Shown here piece after piece: positions 19,019-28,568 of a DNA stretch of 64,000 nucleotides; position 1 is the stretch's first letter; the number at the start of each line of letters is the position of its first letter. Origin of the DNA: Halomonas sp. TD01 (lineage in GTDB: Bacteria; Pseudomonadota; Gammaproteobacteria; Pseudomonadales; Halomonadaceae); contig NZ_OV350343.1 of assembly GCF_923868895.1 (NCBI RefSeq), positions 1,922,001 to 1,986,000 on the forward strand, in the 5' to 3' direction. The notes under the pieces were generated by a model. That model ran no database searches and was not told the origin of the DNA. It saw only the letters and a list, made by a program, of their open reading frames with translations. The position numbers and the translations under genes are program-made.

Positions 19019-19047
19019 TCTTAATTTTTACTGCCGAGGCAACGGGC

Positions 19048-19419
19048 ATGAAGCCAGGACATACGGGGTTAACCCATTTACTGCACTCAACGCGTTATTC
19101 GTGGAAAGGGCTAAAGGCCGCTTTTAGAAATGAAGCTGCATTTCGCCAAGAAGTAGGCATTACAGCGGTGTTACTGCCGTTCGCTTGGTGGATTGGAGAA
19201 GGGCCAATTAGCTGGCTGCTGCTGGTTGGCAGCCTGTTTCTTGTACTGATTGTGGAACTGCTCAATAGTGCCATAGAGAACGTTGTCGATCGCATTGGCA
19301 CCGAGCATCATGAGCTTTCAGGGCGTGCTAAAGATATTGGCTCGGCGGCGGTTATGCTGTCGTTGATCATGGCAGGCTTAACCTGGGGGCTGTTAGGCTG
19401 GCAAAAATTGATTGGCTAA
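19048..19419 (+). CDS. dgkA: Diacylglycerol kinase
   Basis: A 123-residue integral membrane kinase with three transmembrane helices that recycles diacylglycerol to phosphatidic acid. Family features are SWKGLKAAFRNEAAFRQE at residues 18-35 and the signature VELLNSAIENVVDRIGTEHHELSGRAKDIGSAAV, which holds catalytic Glu and metal-binding residues. The length matches E. coli DgkA (122). GAGG lies upstream. The gene follows dacB by 29 bases on the same strand. Confidence 0.95.
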   Translation: MKPGHTGLTHLLHSTRYSWKGLKAAFRNEAAFRQEVGITAVLLPFAWWIGEGPISWLLLVGSLFLVLIVELLNSAIENVVDRIGTEHHELSGRAKDIGSAAVMLSLIMAGLTWGLLGWQKLIG

Positions 19420-19492
19420 ATCGCTTCTACTCAATCCATGCAGTGATTAGCTTCATCAACAAACATAATAGACGCTTGGCAGAGAGGTGGTT

Positions 19493-22477
19493 ATGCAGTT
19501 AAACGACGCGTTTTTACCCCAGGAGGTGCTGCCAACAGCGCTTAAGCCCGCTGCACAGCGCGCATGGCAGCGATTAAGTGAAGCGCTTAGCCAAGCTGAT
19601 AATGTTGCCTCAATGACCAAGCAGCCGCTGCCTTCCAGTAGTTGGGAGGCGCTTTCTGACGCGCGTCGTGAAGCATTAGCTAACGTCGTGGCTGTCTCAA
19701 GCTTCACCCTAGAGACCTTGACGCGTTTTCCCCACTGGCTGATTGATTTGGATGTGGCTGGCGAGCTGGATGCAACGGCAAGTAAAGAAACGCAAGCGAG
19801 TTGGTTAGATGATGCGCTGGAAAATGCCGATGACGAAGAGGCAATGCACCGCACTATTCGCCGTTTTCGCCGTGCCCGTATGCTCGGGATCGTATGGCGC
19901 GACCTTAATCGCCCTGATGGCTACACCATGTGGGACACTGCTCAGGCAGTCTCGTGGCTGGCGGAAGTCTGTATAGAAGCTGCGTTAAGCTGGCTTGAAC
20001 GTTTTTACGCCCCACGCTGGGGGATGCCTGCGGCCCGCAGAGATGGCTCGTCCCAGCGGTTGGTGGTGCTGGGTATGGGTAAGCTCGGCGCGGGTGAGCT
20101 GAATCTATCCTCAGACATCGACCTGATCTTCGCCTTCCCTGAAAAAGGTGAAACCGAAGGCGGTCGCAAGCCCCTTGAGCACCAAGAGTACTTCACCAAG
20201 CTAGGCCAGAAACTGATCGCCGCTTTAGATGCCATGACGGCCGACGGTTTCGTATTTCGCGTTGATATGCGGCTGCGCCCACTGGGTGACGGTGGCCCTC
20301 TGGTGGGCAGTTTCTCGATGCTTTCCAGTTACTACCAAGACCAGGGCCGTGAGTGGGAACGTTATGCCATGCTCAAAGCGCGACCCGTCGCAGGAGACAT
20401 AGACGGTGGGCATGAGCTGCTCGCGAGCCTCCGGCCGTTTGTTTACCGCCGCTACTTGGATTTTGGTGCGATTGAGTCGCTGCGTGAGCTCAAGGCGATG
20501 ATCAATCGCGAGGTAAAGCGGAAGGGCATGCAAAGCAATATCAAGCTAGGGCCCGGTGGAATTCGAGAGGTTGAGTTCGTTGTCCAGGCGTTTCAGCTAA
20601 TTCGCGGTGGGCGCGATACCGAGCTTCAAGTGACCTCGCTCAAGACCGCCCTAAATCGATTGCCTGAACTGGGACTGTTGCCCCAAGCGGTCGTTGATGA
20701 GCTGCTGCCTGACTACGCGTATCTTCGTGATATGGAACACGCTATTCAGGCGCTAGAAGATCGCCAAACCCAAATGCTACCCGTTGATGATGAAGACCGT
20801 GAACGGGTTGCCTTTGCTTTGGGACATGAAGATTGGCCTGGGCTCATCGCACGGCTGGATGAAGTGCGCGAACGCGTTCGTCAGCACTTTGATGCAGTGA
20901 TCGCTGACCCGGAAGAGGATACCGATGCAGAGAGTAGCGACGATAACCTTGGCTTGTCGCAATGGCGGTTACTGTGGCGCGGCGAACTAGAGCAGGACGA
21001 GTCGTCAGCGCTGCTTAAGGATGCTGGTTTTCTGGAACCAGAGAAAGCGCTTAAACGGTTGCATGGTCTTTACCATTCCCGCCAGGTGCAAAGCATGCAG
21101 CGTATCGGCTTTGAACGGCTGGATGCGCTAATGCCGCTACTTCTGGTTGCCGTCGCGGAAAGTGAGCTGCCGGATAACGCCCTTAGCGGCGTTCAGCCGT
21201 TGATTGAGTCGGTGCTACGGCGAACTGCTTACCTTGCGCTGCTGCGTGAAAATCCCCAGGCTCTTGAGCACCTAATGAAGCTGTGCTCGGCCAGTCACTG
21301 GATTGCTGAGCAGTTGGCGCGCTACCCGATATTGCTTGATGAGCTACTAACGCCGGACACGCTCTACACTCCCGCTGACAAGTCACGCTTGGCAGATGAG
21401 CTACGCCAAACATTGAATCGTCTACCGGAAGATGATGATGAGGCCCAGTTGGAAGCGCTACGCGTGTTTAAGCATGCACAGATGCTTCACGTTGCTGCAT
21501 CAGATATCGCTGGAACACGCCACCTGATGAAGGTGAGCGACTACTTAACGTATATCGCTGAAGTCATTCTGGATGCCGTGTTAGCAATGGCCTGGAAACA
21601 TGTCACGCGTAAACATGGTGTTCCAGAAGGCCTCAATACACGAGAGCCAGCGTTTCTGATTGTTGGATATGGCAAGCTGGGGGGCATTGAGCTTGGTTAC
21701 GGCTCTGATTTAGACCTGGTGTTTCTTCATGATAGCGATGGAAAAGGCACTACCGATGGCGCCAGGCCAATCGATACACCGGTCTTTTTTACCCGGTTAG
21801 GCCAGCGCATTATCCACCTCTTAACCGCAGTAACGCCTGCAGGTAGCCTTTACGAAGTTGATATGCGTCTTCGCCCCTCGGGCAATGCGGGTCTGTTGGT
21901 GACCTCTTTAGATGCCTTTGCGGATTATCAACGCCAGAACGCCTGGACCTGGGAACACCAGGCGCTGGTTCGTGCGCGCGTTGTCGCAGGTAGTAACGCG
22001 CTGGCGGAAAAATTCGATGCAATCCGCGGTGAGATGCTTTGTCGCGAGCGTGATCCGCAAGCCTTGAGAGATGACGTTGTCAGCATGCGTCATAAAATGC
22101 GTGATCACCTTGGCTCTCAAGGACAGGGTTCAAAGGGGCAGCCAGATAATGCGGTAGGAGAGGTGTTTAGCCTGAAGCATGATGTGGGTGGCATGGTCGA
22201 TATCGAGTTTCTCTGCCAATACGCGGTGTTATCACTCGCTCATGACACGCCTGCATTAATAACGTATAGCGATAATATCCGCATTTTAGAAACCCTCGCC
22301 GAGAGCGGTCATCTCACCGAGTCAGAAGCGGACCAGTTACGAGAAGCGTACCTCGCTTATCGCAGTCGTACCCATCGTGCGGCGTTGACCGGTGAAAAAA
22401 CAATCGTTGATGCACAGGCGTTTAAAACCCACCGCGATGTAGTTATCTCACTTTGGCAGCGTTTTCTTGAACCATGA
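19493..22477 (+). CDS. glnE: Bifunctional glutamine synthetase adenylyltransferase/adenylyl-removing enzyme
   Basis: A 994-residue GlnE that adenylylates and deadenylylates glutamine synthetase under PII control. Both nucleotidyltransferase domains are visible: GMGKLGAGELNLSSDIDLIF near residue 195 (removing domain) and GYGKLGGIELGYGSDLDLVF near residue 725 (adding domain). Each has the DxD metal pair and is followed by GFVFRVDMRLRP or LYEVDMRLRP. ATG at 19493 is chosen because AGAGAGG lies five bases upstream; the GTG at 19487 overlaps it. The stop overlaps the ATG of the AEC transporter. Confidence 0.96.
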   Translation: MQLNDAFLPQEVLPTALKPAAQRAWQRLSEALSQADNVASMTKQPLPSSSWEALSDARREALANVVAVSSFTLETLTRFPHWLIDLDVAGELDATASKETQASWLDDALENADDEEAMHRTIRRFRRARMLGIVWRDLNRPDGYTMWDTAQAVSWLAEVCIEAALSWLERFYAPRWGMPAARRDGSSQRLVVLGMGKLGAGELNLSSDIDLIFAFPEKGETEGGRKPLEHQEYFTKLGQKLIAALDAMTADGFVFRVDMRLRPLGDGGPLVGSFSMLSSYYQDQGREWERYAMLKARPVAGDIDGGHELLASLRPFVYRRYLDFGAIESLRELKAMINREVKRKGMQSNIKLGPGGIREVEFVVQAFQLIRGGRDTELQVTSLKTALNRLPELGLLPQAVVDELLPDYAYLRDMEHAIQALEDRQTQMLPVDDEDRERVAFALGHEDWPGLIARLDEVRERVRQHFDAVIADPEEDTDAESSDDNLGLSQWRLLWRGELEQDESSALLKDAGFLEPEKALKRLHGLYHSRQVQSMQRIGFERLDALMPLLLVAVAESELPDNALSGVQPLIESVLRRTAYLALLRENPQALEHLMKLCSASHWIAEQLARYPILLDELLTPDTLYTPADKSRLADELRQTLNRLPEDDDEAQLEALRVFKHAQMLHVAASDIAGTRHLMKVSDYLTYIAEVILDAVLAMAWKHVTRKHGVPEGLNTREPAFLIVGYGKLGGIELGYGSDLDLVFLHDSDGKGTTDGARPIDTPVFFTRLGQRIIHLLTAVTPAGSLYEVDMRLRPSGNAGLLVTSLDAFADYQRQNAWTWEHQALVRARVVAGSNALAEKFDAIRGEMLCRERDPQALRDDVVSMRHKMRDHLGSQGQGSKGQPDNAVGEVFSLKHDVGGMVDIEFLCQYAVLSLAHDTPALITYSDNIRILETLAESGHLTESEADQLREAYLAYRSRTHRAALTGEKTIVDAQAFKTHRDVVISLWQRFLEP

Positions 22478-23367
22478 TCGGTCATATTCTCGCGACGCTG
22501 TTACCCGTGTTCTTAATTGCTGGTTGTGGTGCGGTTTACGGGCGTTACCGTAACCCCGATATTCGCAGCCTCAATACGCTCAACATGGAGCTGTTTGTAC
22601 CACTACTGGTATTTGCCGTGCTGGCTGATCGGCAGGCACCTTTGGCGGACTATGCGTGGCTTGCCACTGCAGCGGTGGCCGTCGTGCTGGGATCTGGTCT
22701 TGTGCTTTGGCCGATCGCTAAATGGCTGTCGTTGGATGCAAAAGTGTTCTTGCCGCCAATGATGTTCAATAACTCTGGCAATATGGGGGTACCGTTATTG
22801 GTACTCGCCTTTGGGCCAGAAGCCCTACCGGCTGCTGTGGTCGTGTTTATTGTTGAAATGCTGCTGCATTTCTCAGTGGGTCTTTATATGTTGGACCCAC
22901 GCACGCCGCTTTGGCGACTGTTACGAATGCCCATTGTAGCCGCGAGCCTGGCAGGGCTAGTGGTTAACGTCGCTGATGTCGCGTTACCGAGTTGGCTGCT
23001 GGAAGCGATGCATATGTTAGGGGGCATCTGTATTCCACTGATGCTCTTTGCATTAGGCGTTCGATTGCTGGAAATTGATTTTAATGACTGGCGAACGGGG
23101 TTGTTGGGCGCGGTGCTTTGCCCACTTTCTGGCTTAGTGATCGCACTTCCACTCATGTGGTTACTGCCGTTAAATCCGCTACAAACGGCCGTGCTGCTGG
23201 TGTTCGCCGCACTGCCGCCTGCAGTTCTGAACTACTTAGTAGCAGAGCAGTATAAACTCGCCCCACAAAAAGTGGCCTCGTTGGTGCTGATCGGCAACTT
23301 AGGTAGCTTAATCGTTATGCCGCTGACATTAGCAGCGGCGTTTGCCTGGATTCAATCGCCGCCTTAA
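22474..23367 (+). CDS. AEC-family (auxin efflux carrier-like) transporter
   Basis: A 297-residue inner-membrane protein with about ten membrane segments arranged as an inverted repeat. MMFNNSGNMGVPLLVLAFG near residue 93 is the AEC crossover motif, and VLIGNLGSLIVMPLTLA near the end matches. AEC proteins carry organic acids such as malate, or similar metabolites; the substrate is unknown. Its ATG lies inside glnE's stop (ATGA), so it is translated by coupling. Confidence 0.88.
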   Translation: MIGHILATLLPVFLIAGCGAVYGRYRNPDIRSLNTLNMELFVPLLVFAVLADRQAPLADYAWLATAAVAVVLGSGLVLWPIAKWLSLDAKVFLPPMMFNNSGNMGVPLLVLAFGPEALPAAVVVFIVEMLLHFSVGLYMLDPRTPLWRLLRMPIVAASLAGLVVNVADVALPSWLLEAMHMLGGICIPLMLFALGVRLLEIDFNDWRTGLLGAVLCPLSGLVIALPLMWLLPLNPLQTAVLLVFAALPPAVLNYLVAEQYKLAPQKVASLVLIGNLGSLIVMPLTLAAAFAWIQSPP

Positions 23368-23388
23368 CAACGGCGGTACAGCAATTGA

Positions 23389-23745
23389 CTAAGGCCGATG
23401 GTGATCATCTTTAACTTCGTAACTACCCTCTAACGCATCGTGCTGGCCTGGAGAGGCGTCACTATGAGTATAACTGCCGCCAATATCCTGAGCATGGTCA
23501 GCGCGCATCTGCTCCATACGTTTTTTCATTTTATGGCGGACAAACGGCATCATTGCCCAGCCAATAAGCAGGAAAAAGAGCCCAAGTACGACACCAACGA
23601 TCATCAGTGCGCCAAACGCTAGCCACGTCAGTAACAATTTAAGACTGCCCATTAGGCCGGTCGGCTGGGTCTGAGCTGCCCGTGCACGCCACTGATTAGC
23701 AGCTTGCCACGCAGCATTGCGTTGATCGCGATTCATTTGCGGCAT
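23389..23745 (-). CDS. Small hypothetical membrane protein
   Basis: A 118-residue protein with a single long hydrophobic region (residues 36-70, probably one or two membrane segments). It is flanked by a basic N-terminal part rich in Arg/Gln and a basic KKRMEQMR stretch, then an acidic, His-rich tail ending DDHHRP. No family recognised. ATG at 23745 is supported by GGAGG five bases upstream; a longer reading from 23817 is not. It is convergent with the AEC gene, with a 21-base gap. Confidence 0.7.
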   Translation of the reverse strand: MPQMNRDQRNAAWQAANQWRARAAQTQPTGLMGSLKLLLTWLAFGALMIVGVVLGLFFLLIGWAMMPFVRHKMKKRMEQMRADHAQDIGGSYTHSDASPGQHDALEGSYEVKDDHHRP

Positions 23746-23972
23746 GAAAGCCTCCGTCGTTCGTATGCGCCTATTGGAACACAGGTTGGGTATCAAGTTC
23801 CTGGCCTGGCTTAACATTTCTTCATTCTGGCTGCGCAGAAATTTTATACGACTATGTTAGGTTGAGGGGCGTGTCGTTTAATGTTTGGTACAAGATTGAG
23901 GTTTTAAAACGCCTGCATTTATCGGTACATTTTACTCTGTTATACACAATGCTCATTTAACAGGATGGTTAT

Positions 23973-25598
23973 ATGGCAAATCATGGAGGTAAGTCGGTAT
24001 TTGTCGCATCTGCGGTGATTATATTCGGCTTGGTTGTTATTGGTGCTGCATTCCCAGAAGGCTTTGGTAATGCAGCCCAAGCAGCGCTCACATCAATTAC
24101 TGAACTGTTCGGCTGGTTCTACTTATTTTCAGTGTTTGGCTTTGTGGTTTTTCTTATTGGCCTAGCACTGAGCAAGTACGGAAAAGTGCGCCTTGGTCCT
24201 CAAGACAGTACGCCCAGCTACAGTTTTTTCTCGTGGATTAGCATGCTGCTGGCTGCAGGGTTCGGCGTTGGGCTGGTGTTCTACGGCATGGCTGAGCCAA
24301 TGACTCACTATATCAACCCTCCTTATGGCGATGTGCCTGCTGAAACAGACGCTGCCGCGCGCTATGCGATCCAGTACAGCTACTTTAACTGGGGCATCCA
24401 CCAGTGGGCGGCTTTTTCTGTTGTGGGTTTGATTATTGCCTACTTTCAATTCCGGAAAGGGCAAGCAGGGCTGGTGTCTTCCGTGCTCTCTTCGGTGACG
24501 GCTAAACATCCCCGAGTTCGCCCATACGCATCATGGCTGGATATTTTTGCCGTGGTTGCCACCGTTATGGGGGTCGCCACCTCGCTTGGTTTAGGTGTTC
24601 TGCAAATGAACGGTGGCCTTAATGCGGTGTTTGGTTTGCCGGAAAATGGCTTTTGGCAGTTTGTCATTCTGTTTGTCATGTTCTGTGCTTATATGGCATC
24701 AACATGGTCAGGCTTGGATAAAGGCATTAAACGGTTATCAAACCTAAACATGATTTTATGTATTGGCTTGATGCTTTATGTATTAATCACCGGCCCTACC
24801 ATTGCTATTTTAGAGACCATTACCCTGGGTATTGGCGATTACCTGCAAAACTTTATCGGTATGAGCCTGCGGATTTCGCCCTACAGCGATAATGAGTGGG
24901 CGAGTAGCTGGACTATTTTTTATTGGGCATGGGTCATTGCTTGGTCACCGTTTGTCGGTACCTTTGTGGCGCGTGTTTCCCGCGGTCGCACAATCAAGGA
25001 GTATGTCTTTGGCGTATTGTTTGTGCCACCGCTATTAGCCTGTCTATGGATAGGCGTATTTGGCGGTGCCGCGCTTCATTTGGAAATGTCGGGCAGCGAT
25101 GTTGGGTTGGCTGCTGCTACTGAAGCCAATATTACCGTGGCGCTGTTTGAGATGTTTGAGCTAATGCCCTTTACCGGTGCATTGTCGGTAGTGGCTATGA
25201 TGCTAATCTTCATTTTCCTGGTGACGTCGGCAGACTCGGCCTCATACATCGTGGCGCAAATGACCGATAATGGTTCCATCAATCCGCCTCTTTATAAGCG
25301 CATTATTTGGGGCGTATTGATCGCAGCCATTTGCTTAACGCTGATTGTGGCGGGTGGGCTTTCTGGCCTGCAGTCAGCGGCTGTGCTTTCGGCATTACCG
25401 TTTACCTTTATTTTGTATATGATGATTGTGGTGCTGGTTCGCGAGCTGCGGGCTGACCGCAAAGCGATGCTAACGCAGCTATATCGTCGCCACGGGGAAA
25501 CGCCGGTTGGTGCCGATGCATTTGAAGCAGAGCAGTTAGGCGAAGAAGAACGCCTACGCCGTGCCCCAAGCGTCGTCAACCGCCGCATTAATAGTTGA
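23973..25598 (+). CDS. BCCT-family glycine betaine/choline/carnitine transporter
   Basis: A 541-residue inner-membrane transporter with 12 membrane segments. The BCCT hallmarks are AAGFGVGLVFYGMAEPMTHY near residue 90 (the G-x-G segment of TM3) and the tryptophan-rich TM8 run IFYWAWVIAWSPFVGTFVARVSRGRTIKEY near residue 317, the conserved aromatic substrate box. It imports betaine-type compatible solutes with Na+ or H+. The C-terminal cytoplasmic tail is charged, with no CBS domain. Relevant to osmotic adaptation in a halophile. Confidence 0.94.
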   Translation: MANHGGKSVFVASAVIIFGLVVIGAAFPEGFGNAAQAALTSITELFGWFYLFSVFGFVVFLIGLALSKYGKVRLGPQDSTPSYSFFSWISMLLAAGFGVGLVFYGMAEPMTHYINPPYGDVPAETDAAARYAIQYSYFNWGIHQWAAFSVVGLIIAYFQFRKGQAGLVSSVLSSVTAKHPRVRPYASWLDIFAVVATVMGVATSLGLGVLQMNGGLNAVFGLPENGFWQFVILFVMFCAYMASTWSGLDKGIKRLSNLNMILCIGLMLYVLITGPTIAILETITLGIGDYLQNFIGMSLRISPYSDNEWASSWTIFYWAWVIAWSPFVGTFVARVSRGRTIKEYVFGVLFVPPLLACLWIGVFGGAALHLEMSGSDVGLAAATEANITVALFEMFELMPFTGALSVVAMMLIFIFLVTSADSASYIVAQMTDNGSINPPLYKRIIWGVLIAAICLTLIVAGGLSGLQSAAVLSALPFTFILYMMIVVLVRELRADRKAMLTQLYRRHGETPVGADAFEAEQLGEEERLRRAPSVVNRRINS

Positions 25599-25969
25599 AT
25601 TATTCGCTTATTTACAGGGAACGCACACATGGATAACGCGTGCTAATGGCCCGGCAAGGACACCACGGTGCCACTAGAAAACAGCCCAAAAGGGTGGTTT
25701 TTGATCGTTGGCTGGATCGTCTTGTCACCGTTGCTGTTATTACAGCGATGGTGGTGGGCATTGCCGCCGTGGTCGCACACTGGTTGCTATGAACCGGATT
25801 GCCACGGATGGCAAAAGCAGCAATGATCAGCGTGTCACGCTCGGCTATGCCGGGCGTTTGTTTTTTAATGACCGCCCCCGCTGTTCTAACTACATGCCAT
25901 TTTATCGTCATTAATTAGCGTTCGTTAAAATGGTGACGATGCCACTACACACTTTTTGAGAGAGCCAGC
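25599..25969. other. 371-base gap between BCCT and UMF1 genes
   Basis: Apart from one candidate small gene (25646-25792), I see no coding signal, terminator or strong palindrome here. Frames on the minus strand give Thr/Ala/Val-rich nonsense and have no ribosome-binding site. Confidence 0.5.
25646..25792 (+). CDS. Candidate 48-residue single-pass membrane protein
   Basis: An ATG at 25646 opens 48 codons: a basic, His/Lys-rich N-terminus (MARQGHHGATRKQPKRVVF) followed by one hydrophobic helix (VTVAVITAMVVGIAAVVAHW). There is no good Shine-Dalgarno of its own. Instead the start overlaps the stop (TAATG) of a five-codon mini-frame at 25629-25646 (MDNAC), which itself follows AGGGA. This suggests coupled translation. 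The codons fit the genome, and it lies 47 bases after the BCCT stop; it could be an accessory subunit, or chance. Confidence 0.5.
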   Translation: MARQGHHGATRKQPKRVVFDRWLDRLVTVAVITAMVVGIAAVVAHWLL

Positions 25970-27319
25970 ATGCTGCCTGCTAACCCCGCCAAGGTTGCGC
26001 CCACCTACGCATCGCGACGTGAAATATTTGGCTGGGCAATGTTTGATTTTGCCAACCAAGCCTACACCTTGCTCATCATTACCGTCGTGTTTGGAGAGCT
26101 TTTCACGACGGTCATTGTAGGTGATCGAGGTGATGGCTTTCGCCTAGCGAATTTTTTGTGGAGTCTCGCGTTAGCGTTGAGCTATCTAATGGTCGTATTA
26201 ACTGCCCCGCTGTGCGGTGCAGTGATGGATTATCGAGCAGAAAAAAAGCGCTTTTTATTGATAAGTTATCTCGCAACGGTAGCGACTACCGCCATGCTCT
26301 ATTTTGTTGAGCCTGGCTACGTGGTGGTGGGCCTGCTGTTAATCATACTTTCAAACTATGCTTACTCGATGGGTGAGTCGTTTATCGCCGCTTTTTTGCC
26401 GGAGCTAGGGCCTCCTAATGCGCTAGGTAAGATTTCTGGGTTTGGCTGGGCACTTGGCTATATTGGTGGCCTGTTTGCCGCTGGTTTTACGCTGATGGTG
26501 TTAGGGGAGGCGACCGCCGATAACTTTGAACGCATACGTTGGGTAGGTCCTTTTGCCGCTGGCTTTTTCTTGGTAGCGGCAATTCCCACCTTCCTGTGGA
26601 TGAAAGAGCGCGGTGTGCCGCAACCCCATGGCGTTTCCTATCGGCGTATTGCGTTACAGCGTGTTCGGTCGACATTTGCTGAGCTACGCTATTTTAAAGA
26701 CTTAACGGTCTTTTTAGTGTCGCTGTTATTCTCAATGGCGGGTGTCTACATCATTATTGCGTTTGCCTTTATTTATGGCGCTCAGGTGATTGGTTGGGAA
26801 GAGAGCGTGCGCAATATTATGTTTATTATTGTTCAAGTAACGGCCGCGGCAGGCGCGCTGGGGTTTGGGTTTTTACAGGATAAATTGGGCGCCAAGCGCA
26901 CATATCAAATGACGCTAGCGCTTTGGGTCATTGCTATTGTTTCGATATGGGCGACGCCAGAGCTAACCGACTGGGTCAACAGCCGTTACGCCGTGCAGTG
27001 GCAAGCACAGCACGTTTTTCTGGTAGTCGGTTGTCTGGCGGGTCTTAGTCTGGGGTCTAGCCAGTCAGCCAGCAGGGCATTGGTAGGCGTATTTTCGCCA
27101 CTGGAGAAGTCCGCTGAATTTTTCGGTTTTTGGGGGCTCGCCAATAAACTGGCAGGCGTGTTCGGGATTGTCATGCTGGGCGTTTTGCAAACGCTAATTG
27201 GACTGCAAGCGTCTATCCTATTATGTGTAGCACTGTTTATTATCGCGATGCTGATATGTGCTGGCGTTAATGAACAGCGGGGGCGTGATGCTGCACTTGC
27301 CTGGGAAAGGAGCGCTTAG
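25970..27319 (+). CDS. MFS transporter, UMF1/Atg22-like family
   Basis: A 449-residue membrane protein with about 12 transmembrane segments. The N-terminal signature EIFGWAMFDFANQAYTLLI and the motif LGPPNALGKISGFGWALGYIGG near residue 150, with SQSASRALVGVFSPLEKSAEFFGFW near residue 365, are those of the UMF1 family related to yeast Atg22 effluxers. Substrates in bacteria are not established; amino acids are possible. GAGAGAG precedes the start. The next gene begins 14 bases after its stop. Confidence 0.88.
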   Translation: MLPANPAKVAPTYASRREIFGWAMFDFANQAYTLLIITVVFGELFTTVIVGDRGDGFRLANFLWSLALALSYLMVVLTAPLCGAVMDYRAEKKRFLLISYLATVATTAMLYFVEPGYVVVGLLLIILSNYAYSMGESFIAAFLPELGPPNALGKISGFGWALGYIGGLFAAGFTLMVLGEATADNFERIRWVGPFAAGFFLVAAIPTFLWMKERGVPQPHGVSYRRIALQRVRSTFAELRYFKDLTVFLVSLLFSMAGVYIIIAFAFIYGAQVIGWEESVRNIMFIIVQVTAAAGALGFGFLQDKLGAKRTYQMTLALWVIAIVSIWATPELTDWVNSRYAVQWQAQHVFLVVGCLAGLSLGSSQSASRALVGVFSPLEKSAEFFGFWGLANKLAGVFGIVMLGVLQTLIGLQASILLCVALFIIAMLICAGVNEQRGRDAALAWERSA

Positions 27320-27333
27320 CTCGGAGGTGGCAT

Positions 27334-27849
27334 ATGAAAACCCTCGCTACGCAACGTGGCGGTATCGTCATAATGCTACTTTTTTGGGTGCTGCTATTGG
27401 CCGCTGGCACGTGGCTGTTGGATGGTGGTTTTGAAAAGGTAATGACGCCGAATGTCCATGTGATGTACGCCTCACCTGATGATGGGCCTGTCAATTTAAC
27501 GCGTAACCGTGCCGGCCATTTTGAAGCGCCGGGAAAAATCAACGGGAAGCCAGTTACCTTTTTGTTAGATACAGGGGCTACCTATGTGGCTGTGCCCGGC
27601 AATTTAGCAAGCAAGCTGGGGCTGGAGCCAGGGCGCAGTGCTTGGTTTAACACCGCGAATGGCCGCGCAGAGGGCACGCTGACACAGCTAGATGAGGTTG
27701 TGTTGGGCAACATACGCATGAATGATGTACAAGGGTCTATAAGCCCTGGGATGGAAAACGATACCGTCCTGCTTGGTATGAGCTTTCTTAATTTTTTGAC
27801 GATTGAAATACGCGGTGGAGAAATGGTGCTGAGCCTGCCTGCGGAGTGA
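27334..27849 (+). CDS. Clan AA (retropepsin-like) aspartic protease, TIGR02281 type
   Basis: A 171-residue protein with an N-terminal membrane anchor (residues 10-30) and a single retropepsin-like domain. The catalytic motif is FLLDTGATYVAVPGNLA near residue 77, and VLLGMSFLNFLTIE near residue 150 is the matching hydrophobic-Gly segment. Like retroviral protease it should dimerise to give two Asp-Thr-Gly triplets. It probably faces the periplasm; the substrate is unknown. GGAGG precedes the ATG. It is likely co-transcribed with the UMF1 gene. Confidence 0.88.
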   Translation: MKTLATQRGGIVIMLLFWVLLLAAGTWLLDGGFEKVMTPNVHVMYASPDDGPVNLTRNRAGHFEAPGKINGKPVTFLLDTGATYVAVPGNLASKLGLEPGRSAWFNTANGRAEGTLTQLDEVVLGNIRMNDVQGSISPGMENDTVLLGMSFLNFLTIEIRGGEMVLSLPAE

Positions 27850-27921
27850 ATGTTACTTGTATGCATCGAAACGATGTGCTTAGCTAAAAATTCATGGAAG
27901 CAAACCCGCTAAGGAGTAGTT

Positions 27922-28101
27922 ATGGGTATTGAAGTAGGTGGATTACTGGGCCTTATCTGGCTGATTATTGTCGTATGGGCCATTGTTAAAGTCGCCAAGA
28001 GTTCAGCCGGTGGGCTGGCAAAACTGTTGTGGATTTTGGCGCTATTATTTTTCCCGTTAGTTGGGCTGATTGCTTGGTTTCTACTTGGCCCAAAAGGGTA
28101 G
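27922..28101 (+). CDS. PLDc_N-type tiny membrane protein
   Basis: A 59-residue protein with two membrane helices. The second (LLWILALLFFPLVGLIAWFLLGP) matches the phospholipase D/cardiolipin-synthase N-terminal (PLDc_N) signature. No catalytic domain follows, as usual for the free-standing form; function unknown. AAGGAG lies five bases before ATG. A strong terminator 26 bases downstream ends the transcription unit. Confidence 0.85.
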   Translation: MGIEVGGLLGLIWLIIVVWAIVKVAKSSAGGLAKLLWILALLFFPLVGLIAWFLLGPKG

Positions 28102-28127
28102 TGGGTAACACGCTATTTATAGATAAT

Positions 28128-28162
28128 AAAAAGGCAGACCACTTCTGTGGTCTGCCTTTTTA
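28128..28162. terminator. Bidirectional Rho-independent terminator
   Basis: The 15-base arms AAAAAGGCAGACCAC / GTGGTCTGCCTTTTT surround TTCT. It serves the PLDc_N gene on plus and the 40-residue protein gene on minus. Confidence 0.9.
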
Positions 28163-28220
28163 GTAACCTAGCTATTAGGCTACCTAACGGATCGTAAAGC
28201 GGCTTATCACGCAAGCCGTT

Positions 28221-28343
28221 TTATTCACTTGGTGGCGCTTTATAATGCCCAGGAATCGTCAGTTTCTCTCCATTAGGCAGATCGCGCACTTGAGTGGGTA
28301 CGTAAACGCGTTTGATAACACTCTTGGTTTTGCTGTTTCCCAT
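28221..28343 (-). CDS. Hypothetical 40-residue protein
   Basis: MGNSKTKSVIKRVYVPTQVR, then DLPNGEKLTIPGHYKAPPSE: a basic, soluble small protein with no known domain. AGGAGG sits five bases before ATG, one of the best ribosome-binding sites in the window, and a terminator lies after it; both argue for a real gene. A reading frame continuing upstream to 28721 is not supported. It is divergent from the two-component operon. Confidence 0.7.
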   Translation of the reverse strand: MGNSKTKSVIKRVYVPTQVRDLPNGEKLTIPGHYKAPPSE

Positions 28344-28568
28344 ATGTCCTCCTGCTGCCAGATTATCGACAGTTAGCAAAGTCACATTAGCGTTTGGCGG
28401 TGCAAGAATCAAGGTACCTAGCAGGCAAACCATTACATGGGGGTGGGAAAGAGTTAAGGGGGCAGGCGTTTGAACGGTTTTGAGGTATCCTGGACGATAT
28501 TGAAACCTGCGGTTATATAGGGTGAGCGGGTGATAACACAAACTGCCTAAGCGGAGTGAGTATAAAGG

